Assembly (NCBI GenBank): GCA_963839525.1
Contig: CAWIVJ010000005.1
Span: forward strand, 186,001-250,000
Length of the DNA: 64,000 bases
DNA from: CAWIVJ01 sp963839525
Lineage (GTDB): Bacteria > Cyanobacteriota > Vampirovibrionia > Gastranaerophilales > Gastranaerophilaceae
Direction of reading: 5' to 3'
In this document: in pieces, positions 16,660 through 24,829 of the stretch
How the letters are laid out: each line of letters opens with the position of its first letter
Position numbering within the stretch: the stretch's first letter is position 1
The notes under the pieces: generated by a model
The model's database searches: none
Told to the model about the DNA's origin: nothing
What the model saw: the letters and a program-made list of their open reading frames with translations, nothing else
Translations under genes and position numbers: made by a program

Positions 16660-18780
16660 ATGAAAAATAAAATTATCTTACTATTAACAATTTTAATTGC
16701 TTCAAGCCCCTGTGCTTTTGCAATACAAGAAGGAAAAGTGATTTCTGACAGTAAAACCCAAAAAGATCTTATGAAATCACTTGATGAAGTAAATAAATAT
16801 ACAAACAATTTTTTTACTCCTAATATTAAAGAGAAAGACAATAAAATTATTGAAAGTAACAACTATAACTATAACTATAACTATAACGACAATGATTTAA
16901 AAACGGATCCTCAAACCCATGGTTCAATTGCTCCAGTAAAGAAATTAAGACTTAGGATAAAACAAAAAAGACTTAGAACAAAACAAAAAGGAAATGAAAA
17001 AATTACGGAAATTGAAGTTGAAACTGAAAAAAATCAGGCAATTCTCAATTGTGAATTCATGGAATACTTTGCTGAAAGAACAGAACTTGAAGCAAACGGC
17101 AATGTAGTAATGTTTTTCCCTGAAAATAATTCTACACTAAAAGCAGATAAAATGGTTTATAACCAAACTACAAACTTTATAAAAGCTTTTGGAAATGTTG
17201 TTTTAATTAATGATGGAAAAGAGTTGTTCGGAGACTATATGCAAATTGATATGAATGAAGAAAATGCATTAATGGATAATCCAATAACTGATATTTTACA
17301 GATTCGGGCAAAAGCTAAAAAAGGTTATATGTATGGTGATAAAATTATCCAAGAACAAGGGAGTATTCAAGTAACAAAAAAAACAATGATAGATATAAGA
17401 TCAGAAATGTTTGGTCCAAATTTAGATATGATGTTTGTTGATGAAAAAGATAAAAGTTATTACATGAAAGACAGCCATGGTTCTAAATTTAAAATAAAAA
17501 CTAACGATTTAATTATAAATTCAAAAAAAGAACATGATACTTTAACTTTAAAACATGCAGAAATTTATTTTAATGGTAAAAAACTTGGAACAATTCCTTC
17601 AATAACAATGCACACAAATAAATCCCAAGATTATGTGGAAGCTGATTTCCCTGAAATAGGAACCGTAACAAATATGGGCTTATTTGCAGGACCGGGATTT
17701 GTTTTTGATACTCCCAGAGGAACAACATTAAAGGTTGTTCCTGTACTTAATTATCAAAGTACCGGTGACAGTAACAATAATAATACTGACAATAAAATAG
17801 GCTGGGGTTCAATAATAAAATTCAAAAGTGCTACAAATAAAACTGATATGGCATATGGAACAGCTAATGAAATATTTATCATGCGAGGTTATCAAAAACT
17901 GGATGACAATTTATTTTTCCAATATGGCTCAAATGGGTACATGGATGACTGGTTCATGGGATTTAGAATGCCTAAATTACTTGGAGAAATAGTTTATCAT
18001 GAAACAACTCCTTTTGCGAATTTTTTAGGAAAAGATAAGTCGATGAATTTTACTCAAAGAATAGCAGCTGGCTACGTTCAAGATGGAGGTCCAAGAACGC
18101 CTCTATTTGATAGTGAAGGCAGAATTGGCACAATGCGATTTAAATATATGAACGAAATTTCCCAAACACTTTATAGCTTGGGAAATATAAGAGAAAATCC
18201 TATAAATGCAAGATTGGACATTGTAGGACAAGGCAGCGTAGCTCTTTATGGAACAGGTGATACTCAAATGATTGCAAGAATAGGTCCAAGAATACATACT
18301 CAATATAAAAATTGGATGCAAGATGCGGGTTATTTTCTATCGGCATACAACGACAATACTCCTCTTCGTGGTTTTGATCAGTACATGTATGGACGTTCAA
18401 ATGCTTACTTTCGTGAAAGTTATAGAGTATGTAAATATTTAACTTTGTCTCTATTCAACTCACTTAACTTGTCTCAGGACAGTTGGGATGGTAAGATGCT
18501 TCAAGAAAATGCGTTTTATTTTTCTGTTGGACCGGATGATGTAAAATTAAATATAGGTTATGATACCATAAGACAACAATCTTTCCTCACAGTGGCAATG
18601 CATTTAGATGCCAAAGGTTCTACAATTGAGTATAAAAAAATGACTATAAAAAATCCGGACACTTTAGGCAAAAGTAAAAATGGAGAAAATAAACAACAAT
18701 CCTTTATTTCAAGCTCAAGTGAAGATGATGAAACTGGTGTTGAAAGAGCTGAGGTTATTGAAATGGAAGAAACTCTATGA
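16660..18780 (+). CDS. OstA/LptD-like outer-membrane LPS assembly protein
   Basis: The 706-aa product has a signal peptide (about 1-21, ending CAFA) and an OstA/LptA jellyroll-like region around 130-230 with LEANGNVVMFFPENN and LKADKMVYN. Its second half is rich in alternating aromatic and polar residues, as in a beta barrel. LptD inserts lipopolysaccharide in the outer leaflet. The length and weak conservation suggest a divergent LptD or an LptD-like paralogue, so I withhold the symbol. A (AACTAT)n tract at about 16860-16890 encodes a Tyr-Asn run near residues 68-76. It overlaps the aldolase gene by 4 nt (ATGA). Confidence 0.72.
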   Translation: MKNKIILLLTILIASSPCAFAIQEGKVISDSKTQKDLMKSLDEVNKYTNNFFTPNIKEKDNKIIESNNYNYNYNYNDNDLKTDPQTHGSIAPVKKLRLRIKQKRLRTKQKGNEKITEIEVETEKNQAILNCEFMEYFAERTELEANGNVVMFFPENNSTLKADKMVYNQTTNFIKAFGNVVLINDGKELFGDYMQIDMNEENALMDNPITDILQIRAKAKKGYMYGDKIIQEQGSIQVTKKTMIDIRSEMFGPNLDMMFVDEKDKSYYMKDSHGSKFKIKTNDLIINSKKEHDTLTLKHAEIYFNGKKLGTIPSITMHTNKSQDYVEADFPEIGTVTNMGLFAGPGFVFDTPRGTTLKVVPVLNYQSTGDSNNNNTDNKIGWGSIIKFKSATNKTDMAYGTANEIFIMRGYQKLDDNLFFQYGSNGYMDDWFMGFRMPKLLGEIVYHETTPFANFLGKDKSMNFTQRIAAGYVQDGGPRTPLFDSEGRIGTMRFKYMNEISQTLYSLGNIRENPINARLDIVGQGSVALYGTGDTQMIARIGPRIHTQYKNWMQDAGYFLSAYNDNTPLRGFDQYMYGRSNAYFRESYRVCKYLTLSLFNSLNLSQDSWDGKMLQENAFYFSVGPDDVKLNIGYDTIRQQSFLTVAMHLDAKGSTIEYKKMTIKNPDTLGKSKNGENKQQSFISSSSEDDETGVERAEVIEMEETL
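16860..16890 (+). repeat. AACTAT hexanucleotide repeat in the OstA-like gene
   Basis: About five copies of the 6-nt unit encode alternating Asn and Tyr after the signal peptide. Gain or loss of a unit keeps the reading frame, so it could change length but not switch the gene off. Confidence 0.75.
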
Positions 18781-19397
18781 ATTTAAAAAAAATTAAAAAT
18801 GAGATAATAAAATATGGTAATATAATTGATTTAAAAGGTTTTTCACCGGGAACTTCAGGGAATCTTTCAGTAAAATTTGAAGATAAAATAATAATAACAG
18901 CATCAGGAGTTTCAAATGGGAATTTAAAATATGAAGACTTTGTTTTGATTGATATCGAAGGGAAAATCTTAGAAGGTGAAAAAAAAGCCTCTAGCGAAAA
19001 AATGCTTCATGTTGAATTCTATAAAAAAAGGCCTGATATAAAAGCAATAATACATGTTCATCCGCCATTTCTAAGTTCTTTTGCGGCTGCAAGAAAAAGT
19101 TTGGAAGAACCTGTTATGGCAGAAAATGTCTATTACTTTGGAAAAATTCCTCTTGCAGATTACGCTCTGCCTTCTTCTATGAAACTTGTTAACAACACTG
19201 CAAAATATTTTGATAAATACAGTGCTGTTTTGATGGCTAATCATGGTTTTGTAGTTGGTGATGTTGATTTAAAAAATGCTTATTTAAAACTTGAACTTGC
19301 AGAATCTTATGCTCAAGTTGTTTTAAATACCTATATTTTAGGTGGACCTGTTTTACTTAATGAAAAAGAAGTCTCAGAAATTGAAGCATTAAAATAA
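18777..19397 (+). CDS. Class II aldolase/adducin family protein
   Basis: The 206-aa length matches single-domain zinc aldolases such as L-fuculose-1-phosphate aldolase and methylthioribulose-1-phosphate dehydratase. GFSPGTSGNLSVK (about 22-34) is the substrate-phosphate loop. The zinc ligands are in IIHVHPPFLSSFAA (about 81-95) and LMANHGFVVGD (about 152-162). Substrate cannot be assigned. The gene overlaps the OstA-like gene by 4 nt and precedes glmU by 26 nt, an unusual mix of envelope and sugar genes in one transcript. Confidence 0.88.
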   Translation: MNLKKIKNEIIKYGNIIDLKGFSPGTSGNLSVKFEDKIIITASGVSNGNLKYEDFVLIDIEGKILEGEKKASSEKMLHVEFYKKRPDIKAIIHVHPPFLSSFAAARKSLEEPVMAENVYYFGKIPLADYALPSSMKLVNNTAKYFDKYSAVLMANHGFVVGDVDLKNAYLKLELAESYAQVVLNTYILGGPVLLNEKEVSEIEALK

Positions 19398-19423
19398 AAA
19401 GAACTAAACAAGGAGTTAAATAT

Positions 19424-20692
19424 ATGAATATAAATGCAGTTATATTAGCAGCGGGTAAAGGAACAAGAATGAAATCAGAAATCCCAAAAGTTTTACATGA
19501 AATATTTGGAAAAACTTTACTTTCTTACGTCCTTGATGCAGTAAATAAAACAAATTTAATCAATAAATCTTTTGTAATCGTAGGGCACAAGGCAGAAGAT
19601 TTGGAAAATTTTGTAACAGAAAATTATAAAAATGCTTCAACTATTTTACAAACACCACAATTGGGAACAGGGCATGCAGTTAGCATGGTTTGTTCCGAGT
19701 TAAAAACTTTCGATGGTGAAGTTCTGATTTTATGCGGTGATACTCCTTTAATAACCGAAAAAACTTTAAAGAATTTTATTGAATTTCATAAATCTCAAAT
19801 TTCAGATTTAACAGTTATGAGTGCGATTTTTGATAATCCTCAAAATTATGGAAGAATAATAAGAAAGGGTGATAAATTATCTTCAATTGTTGAAGAAAAA
19901 GATGCAACACTTGAACAAAAAAAAATTAAAGAGGTTAATGCCGGAATTTATTGTTTAAACTGGAATAAAATTAAACCTGTATTTTCTCAGCTTACAAGTA
20001 ATAATGCACAAGGCGAATATTACTTAACAGATATAATTTCCTGGGCAGAAAAACAAGGTTTAAATGTTAATGTTCACACCCTCAAAAATAATGAAGAAAT
20101 TTTTGGAATTAATTCTAAAATCCATTTAGCGGAAGCAACAAAAATGATTAACAAAAGAAATATCGAAAAACATCTTGAAAACGGGGTTACAATAATTGAT
20201 CCAAGTTCTACATGGATTAGCGATGATACTAAAATCGGAGCTGATACAGTGATTTATCCAGGAACTTATATAACGGGTAAAAACAAAATCGGAACTAAAT
20301 GTTCAATAGGTCCTTTTGCTCATATACGCGGTAATGTTGAACTCGGAGACAATGTGAAAATTGGAAATTTTGTTGAAGTTAAAAAATCAAAAATTGCTTC
20401 TAATACAAATGCTTGCCATTTAACATATATTGGAGATAGTGAAATAGGTACAAATGTAAACATTGGAGCTGGAACTATTACAGCAAATTATAATCATTTT
20501 ACAAAAGTTAAGAGTAAAACTGTAATAAAAGATGGTGCAAGTATTGGTTCGAATTCCGTTTTAGTAGCTCCTATTGATATTGGAAAAAATTCAACACTCG
20601 GAGCAGGGACAATTGCAACAAAGAATGTATCTGATAAATCTCTGGCTATAACCCGTACCCCTATGAAAGTTATAGAAAATTACTTAAAATAG
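19424..20692 (+). CDS. glmU: Bifunctional GlcNAc-1-P uridylyltransferase / GlcN-1-P acetyltransferase
   Basis: GlmU makes UDP-GlcNAc, the precursor of peptidoglycan and lipid A. The N-terminal pyrophosphorylase has VILAAGKGTRMKSEIPKVLH, followed by QTPQLGTGHA and LILCGDTPLI. The C-terminal left-handed beta helix (about 245-415) shows hexapeptide repeats and the acetyl-transfer region ACHLTYIGDSEIGTNVNIGAG, where His327 is the likely base. At 422 aa it lacks about 30 C-terminal residues relative to the E. coli enzyme (456). AAGGAG precedes the start. The gene ends with TAG, showing that TAG is a normal stop here. Confidence 0.95.
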   Translation: MNINAVILAAGKGTRMKSEIPKVLHEIFGKTLLSYVLDAVNKTNLINKSFVIVGHKAEDLENFVTENYKNASTILQTPQLGTGHAVSMVCSELKTFDGEVLILCGDTPLITEKTLKNFIEFHKSQISDLTVMSAIFDNPQNYGRIIRKGDKLSSIVEEKDATLEQKKIKEVNAGIYCLNWNKIKPVFSQLTSNNAQGEYYLTDIISWAEKQGLNVNVHTLKNNEEIFGINSKIHLAEATKMINKRNIEKHLENGVTIIDPSSTWISDDTKIGADTVIYPGTYITGKNKIGTKCSIGPFAHIRGNVELGDNVKIGNFVEVKKSKIASNTNACHLTYIGDSEIGTNVNIGAGTITANYNHFTKVKSKTVIKDGASIGSNSVLVAPIDIGKNSTLGAGTIATKNVSDKSLAITRTPMKVIENYLK

Positions 20693-20779
20693 TAAAATTG
20701 TTCATAATTTTTTTTACTTTGCTTAGGCTTAATATTTCTAATTTTTTGTTTTTGAAAAATTTTGAAATCGGAAAATACA

Positions 20780-20810
20780 TTAGATTTTAAATCTAAAAAT
20801 ATTTTATAAT
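20780..20810 (+). promoter_or_regulatory. Promoter with overlapping palindromic operator upstream of the LuxR-type gene
   Basis: A perfect palindrome TTAGATTT-T-AAATCTAA (20780-20796) covers the likely -35, and TATAAT sits at 20805-20810. The position suits a repressor or autoregulatory site for the small LuxR-type protein; that is inference. Confidence 0.5.
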
Positions 20811-20850
20811 AGTATATAACAAACAAATAATAATTTAGGAACAAAAACAC

Positions 20851-21102
20851 ATGCTCGAAGAAATAACAGAACAAGATAGATGGATTTTCAATCCAAGCAA
20901 CAAAAGTGAAAAATCGCTTACGGAAAGAGAATATCAAGTCTTAAAACTTATAGTTATGGGGAAAAGCAATTCTGAAATTGCAGATGAATTATTTATAAGT
21001 GTTCATACAGCTAAAGCTCATGTTTGTTCAATATTACAAAAGATGTCTGTAAATGATAGGGTTCAGGCAGCAGTAAAAGCTGTTCGTGTCGGAATTGTTT
21101 AA
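20851..21102 (+). CDS. Stand-alone LuxR/NarL-type HTH regulator
   Basis: The 83-aa product is nearly all GerE/LuxR HTH: LTEREYQVLKLIVMGKSNSEIADELFISVHTAKAHV (written in two halves in the protein, about residues 25-60) then ILQKMSVNDRVQAAVKAVR. Full-length NarL-type regulators have a receiver domain of about 120 residues before this; here only a 20-residue acidic head remains (MLEEITEQDRWIFNP). Such truncated forms bind DNA constitutively or through partner regulation. The promoter has a palindrome over its -35, so autorepression is possible. The thiS gene follows at 58 nt. Confidence 0.88.
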   Translation: MLEEITEQDRWIFNPSNKSEKSLTEREYQVLKLIVMGKSNSEIADELFISVHTAKAHVCSILQKMSVNDRVQAAVKAVRVGIV

Positions 21103-21159
21103 TTTTTTTTTTATCCATGTTAAACTTTTAGTTGAAGAAAAAACTAAAAGAAAAAAACA

Positions 21160-21360
21160 ATGGATGTAGTGATTAATGGAAAAAATATTAAATTAGAAAA
21201 TTCATCAAATGTTGCAGAAATGCTCATTGAAAGAAATGTAACCGGCACTATGTTTGTTGTTGAAAAAAATCGAAAAATTGTACTTAAAGAAGATTATTCG
21301 CAAACCCCTATTATTGAAAATGATGTTTTTGAAATCGTTGGTTTTTTTGGCGGCGGATAA
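21160..21360 (+). CDS. thiS: ThiS-like sulfur carrier protein
   Basis: The 66-aa beta-grasp protein ends in FFGGG, close to the Gly-Gly tail that is adenylated and thiocarboxylated in ThiS, MoaD and TtuB. MDVVINGKNIKLENSSNVAEMLIERNV matches the ThiS N-terminal hairpin pattern in two halves. In thiamin synthesis ThiS feeds sulfur to the thiazole. No other thiamin gene is nearby. Instead it is followed by mnmA (26 nt) and an E1-like ThiF homologue, so it may serve tRNA thiolation. The last three glycines mean one C-terminal residue may lie beyond the usual GG. Confidence 0.85.
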   Translation: MDVVINGKNIKLENSSNVAEMLIERNVTGTMFVVEKNRKIVLKEDYSQTPIIENDVFEIVGFFGGG

Positions 21361-21386
21361 CCTAAAAAACGGTGAAAAGTGAAAAT

Positions 21387-22478
21387 ATGAAAATATTGGT
21401 AGGAATGTCAGGTGGTGTAGATTCATCAGTTACTGCACTTTTGTTAAAGAATCAAGGTCATGAAGTAGTAGGTGCTACTATGAAAATTTGGAGTGACAAA
21501 AAACACAAAAAACTTGCCCCTTCTGTTAAAACAAATACTTGTAAAGATTCTTGCTACGGACCTAATAAGCAAGAAGACATTGAAGAAGCAGAAAAAATTG
21601 CAAAAAAAATAGGGGTACCTTTCCATGTCTTTGATTGCTCAAAAGAATATGAAGAAATTGTTTTAAAAAATTTTAAAGAAGAATATTTATCTGGAAGGAC
21701 TCCAAATCCTTGCATTCTCTGTAATAGTTTAATAAAATTTGATGTATTGCCTTTAATTGCCAAAAAATCCGGTATTGATTTTGAAAAATTTGCCACAGGT
21801 CATTATGCAAGAGTTGGATTTGATGAAGAATGTAAACGTTATTTTCTTAAAAGAGGTCTTAATTCCAAAAAAGATCAAAGCTATTTCTTATATAAGCTAA
21901 AACAGGAACAATTAGCCAAAACTTTAATGCCTTTAGGTAGTTTTGAAAAAGCTGAAATTAGAGAAATTGCAAAAAGTAATAATCTAAAAATTTATGATAA
22001 ACCTGATAGTCAGGATTTTTATTCCGGAGATTACAATGAACTTCTTGAAATTCATCCAAATATCGGAAATATCGTTGATAAGTCCGGAAAAATTCTAGGG
22101 CTTCACCAAGGGATTTGGAATTATACTATAGGACAGAGAAAAGGTATCGGCATTTCACATACAAATCCACTATATGTTATCGATTTAAATAAAGAAAAAA
22201 ATGAAGTAATAGTAGGAGAAATCGATGATACATTTAAAGATTCTCTTATCGCAACTGATTTAAATTGGGTTTCAATAGAAGGACTTGATAGAGAAACTAA
22301 GGCAACCGCTAAAGTTCGCTCAACACAAAGTCCTGTAGATGTTATTTTAACGCCTGATGATGGCAAAGTTTCAGTCCAATTTGATGAAATGCAAAAATCT
22401 TTGACAAAAGGTCAATCTGTTGTATTTTATCAAGATGATTTGCTTCTTGGCGGAGGAATAATTGATGAAGTTAATTAA
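21387..22478 (+). CDS. mnmA: tRNA-uridine 2-sulfurtransferase, variant cysteine pattern
   Basis: MnmA thiolates U34 of tRNA-Lys, -Glu and -Gln. The PP-loop is ILVGMSGGVDSSVTALLL at the start. Cysteines are at CKDSCYGP (about 51-55), in FDCSKEY (about 88) and in the catalytic NPCILCN (about 111-114). The normal second catalytic cysteine, in a DSQ-x-I-C-F motif, is absent: this protein reads KPDSQDFYSGDYNELL. That arrangement resembles the MnmA class reported to use a [4Fe-4S] cluster; this is from memory and unverified. I chose the ATG at 21387 over the GTG at 21372, which would fall in a repeat-like AGTGAAAA tract. ThiS lies upstream and an E1-like enzyme overlaps the 3' end. Confidence 0.92.
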   Translation: MKILVGMSGGVDSSVTALLLKNQGHEVVGATMKIWSDKKHKKLAPSVKTNTCKDSCYGPNKQEDIEEAEKIAKKIGVPFHVFDCSKEYEEIVLKNFKEEYLSGRTPNPCILCNSLIKFDVLPLIAKKSGIDFEKFATGHYARVGFDEECKRYFLKRGLNSKKDQSYFLYKLKQEQLAKTLMPLGSFEKAEIREIAKSNNLKIYDKPDSQDFYSGDYNELLEIHPNIGNIVDKSGKILGLHQGIWNYTIGQRKGIGISHTNPLYVIDLNKEKNEVIVGEIDDTFKDSLIATDLNWVSIEGLDRETKATAKVRSTQSPVDVILTPDDGKVSVQFDEMQKSLTKGQSVVFYQDDLLLGGGIIDEVN

Positions 22479-23211
22479 CATGGAACAGAAAAAACAAGAA
22501 CGTTACGATAAAAATATTTTAATTGATCAAATCGGAGAAAAAGGTCAAAAAAAACTTCTTAATTCAAAAATTCTTGTCTGCGGTGCCGGCGGTTTAGGTT
22601 CTACTGTTTTATCAAACCTTGCAAGTATAGGAACAGGTACAATAGGCATAATAGATAATGATATTTTGGAAGAATCAAATTTAAACCGTCAATATATTCA
22701 TAATTTCGATAATATTGGTAAAGCTAAAGTTGAAAGTGCAAAAAAGTGGATAAATGAGTTTAATCCTGAAATCAATGTAACAACTTATAAAACTAAACTT
22801 GATGAAGAAAATTATTCCGAAATTGTAAAAGACTATGACTTTATAATAGATTGCTTTGACAGCTTTCAATCAAAATTTTTATTGAATAAAATCGCTATTG
22901 ATACAAGAAAAATATTGATACATGGCGGTGTAACAGAGTTTTTTGGTCAAGCAACAGTTATTATTCCTCAAAAAACCGCTTGTTTAAATTGTATTCTGCC
23001 TCAACAAGATGTTTATGTTAACAAAGGTGTTTTGAGCCCTGCTGTCAGTACGATTGCATCAATTCAGTCAATGGAAGCTGTAAAAGTTATTTTAAACATC
23101 GGCGAAAAACTCGAAAATAAACTGTTAAGTTATAACGGTTTGACCATGGAGTTTAAAACAATTAATTTGAAAAAAAACCCTGATTGCAATTTATGTTCAA
23201 ATTTTCATTGA
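22465..23211 (+). CDS. ThiF/MoeB-family E1-like adenylyltransferase
   Basis: E1-like enzymes adenylate the C-terminal Gly of ThiS/MoaD-type carriers. The 248-aa product has ILVCGAGGLGSTVLSNLA (ATP loop), IDNDILEESNLNRQ, DCFDSFQSKFLLN and two zinc Cys pairs (CLNC about 177-180, CNLC near the end). GVLSPAVSTIAS is the region before the crossover loop. The start at 22465 has GGAGGA 7 nt upstream, inside mnmA codons, giving a 14-nt overlap and tight coupling; ATG 22480 is the alternative. With thiS and mnmA this forms a candidate sulfur-transfer set. Its 3' end overlaps the convergent gene by 15 nt. Confidence 0.9.
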   Translation: MKLINMEQKKQERYDKNILIDQIGEKGQKKLLNSKILVCGAGGLGSTVLSNLASIGTGTIGIIDNDILEESNLNRQYIHNFDNIGKAKVESAKKWINEFNPEINVTTYKTKLDEENYSEIVKDYDFIIDCFDSFQSKFLLNKIAIDTRKILIHGGVTEFFGQATVIIPQKTACLNCILPQQDVYVNKGVLSPAVSTIASIQSMEAVKVILNIGEKLENKLLSYNGLTMEFKTINLKKNPDCNLCSNFH

Positions 23212-23979
23212 ACCGCCTGTTGTGATTGTTGTAGGTTTTGTTTTTGATTTATAGCTATCAATACTTAATTTGTTTTGAGGTAAAATGCTTGCTGCAGGAG
23301 TAAGTGTTACCGGTTTTTGCATTTTTTCCTGTGCAAGAGCTTCTTTTTGTTTCTTTGCCGCAAAATAGTTTCTCACCAATGGAGTAACAACATTTGAAGC
23401 AATAACTCCGCCTCCAATAGTTCCTATTACTGCTGCTCCGCTTTCAAACGGTTTATAAGTTTCATCGTAAAAATTATTTAATTTTTGTTTTTTAAGATTT
23501 AATTTTTTTATTTCTACTTGTATTTTACTCGCATCAACCTGTTCTATTTTATCTAATATTTTTTCATTAGCAATAGTTTTTAAAGTTGCTTCAAATTCCG
23601 AAACCTTATCTAAAACAGCTTTACCTATATCTGTTTTTTTAGTTATTTCTATTCCATTTTCAGAACAAAATTTACTAATATCTTTAGTAATTATTTTTCC
23701 TGAAGAAGCTAACCATTTTGTAAATTTTGAAACCGACTTTGTGATAAGTAAAAAAGAACCTATGTTTACAACAGCATCAGCCATTTCTTGAGGAATAAGA
23801 AATTTTTTCTCTTCTTTTGAAAGTTTATCATTACGTAACATTCCAAAAATTTGACCTAAAGATGAAAGGACCCAACCTAAAGCAGAAGTAACTATAAGTG
23901 CTGTGCTCAAATCTTTTTCAAATAAAAAAGTTTTTATATTGTTTGGTAAATTTTTAAAGAATGTAGCAGGAGACACCAT
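23197..23979 (-). CDS. Lineage-specific membrane protein
   Basis: The 260-aa product is unrecognised. It has hydrophobic stretches near 26-48 (STALIVTSALGWVLSSLGQI) and 73-95, a charged helical middle with repeated Lys/Glu, a Gly/Val-rich segment (about 190-215, FESGAAVIGTIGGGVIASNVV), then a low-complexity Thr/Pro/Lys tail. It is coupled to the gene upstream (24623-23979) by a TAATG junction with AAGGAGG before it. The two are evidently co-translated and may interact. The 3' end overlaps thiF's by 15 nt on the other strand. Confidence 0.72.
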   Translation of the reverse strand: MVSPATFFKNLPNNIKTFLFEKDLSTALIVTSALGWVLSSLGQIFGMLRNDKLSKEEKKFLIPQEMADAVVNIGSFLLITKSVSKFTKWLASSGKIITKDISKFCSENGIEITKKTDIGKAVLDKVSEFEATLKTIANEKILDKIEQVDASKIQVEIKKLNLKKQKLNNFYDETYKPFESGAAVIGTIGGGVIASNVVTPLVRNYFAAKKQKEALAQEKMQKPVTLTPAASILPQNKLSIDSYKSKTKPTTITTGGSMKI

Positions 23980-24623
23980 TATTTACCTCCTTCTTTGTTT
24001 TTTCCGGTGAAAACATTGGTTAAGAACATTGTTAAAGGAGCATCTATAAGAAAATTTGTAAAGCACATAACTCCAAGACCAACAAGTGTTCCTATTAAGT
24101 TCCTGTATTTTTTAATTTCTTCTACTTTGAACTCTTTAGGTAATAACCATTGTTGTAATTTTGAAAACTTTTTAGGAATTTCTTTTAAAGGTTTTCCTTT
24201 TGATGCTGCTTTTGCATTTTCATAATCTAATACCTCTTTATTTTGGGTAAATTTTTCTATTAAATTAATGCAGCCTTGACGAATAAGAACTCCTGTAGTT
24301 GTTCCGGCAATAATTTTGGCTGTGGTTCTTGCTGTAGAAGTTTTTCTGGTTTTTTCATCCACTTTTTTATTGTTTAAATCAATAAAAGGCTGAATTAAAA
24401 TAGCTGCAATACCCATCGTAAGACGCTGCATTGCGGAGTTAAATTCATCCCCGGACCAACTTATAAACTTGGTGATTTTACCTTTATCATCTAATATAAT
24501 CGGGGTTTTTCCAAAAGAAGGCTTATGAACATGCTTCATTTGTTTAATTTCATGTAAATCATCAACGCTTTTTGCGCTGTTTACAGAGGGATTTATTTTA
24601 ACTGTTTGCACACTTATCGACAT
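23979..24623 (-). CDS. Lineage-specific membrane protein with N-terminal PSFGK motif
   Basis: This 214-aa protein has a polar N-terminal 45 residues ending in HKPSFGKTPI, then hydrophobic segments near 71-88 (RLTMGIAAILIQPFIDL), 107-122 and 182-208 (NLIGTLVGLGVMCFTNFLIDAPLTMFL in total). The SFG motif recurs in several otherwise unrelated unknown proteins of the window. It is the first gene of a two-gene unit with 23979-23197 and shares its stop with the next start. I can propose no function. The paired membrane proteins suggest a small complex. Confidence 0.72.
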   Translation of the reverse strand: MSISVQTVKINPSVNSAKSVDDLHEIKQMKHVHKPSFGKTPIILDDKGKITKFISWSGDEFNSAMQRLTMGIAAILIQPFIDLNNKKVDEKTRKTSTARTTAKIIAGTTTGVLIRQGCINLIEKFTQNKEVLDYENAKAASKGKPLKEIPKKFSKLQQWLLPKEFKVEEIKKYRNLIGTLVGLGVMCFTNFLIDAPLTMFLTNVFTGKNKEGGK

Positions 24624-24814
24624 TCACACCTACCTAAACTCTAAAACCCCGTCAAGCTGAGAAATTGCTAATTTTATCATGTTTTTTAAAAAATGTTTAC
24701 AATTGTAGTAATTCTCTTGTTTGATTATAGCATAGACAATTATCAATTGTTGCATTTTAAGCCCGTTTACGGTTGTTTATATCGCTCAATGTTAAGTCTT
24801 TTTTATATTTTGTA

Positions 24815-24823
24815 TGCTACAAT
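24815..24823 (+). promoter_or_regulatory. Extended -10 promoter of rarA, leaderless-type
   Basis: TG-C-TACAAT (extended -10; hexamer 24818-24823) ends 6 nt before the rarA ATG at 24830. No ribosome site precedes the start. Confidence 0.5.
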
Positions 24824-24829
24824 TTTACT

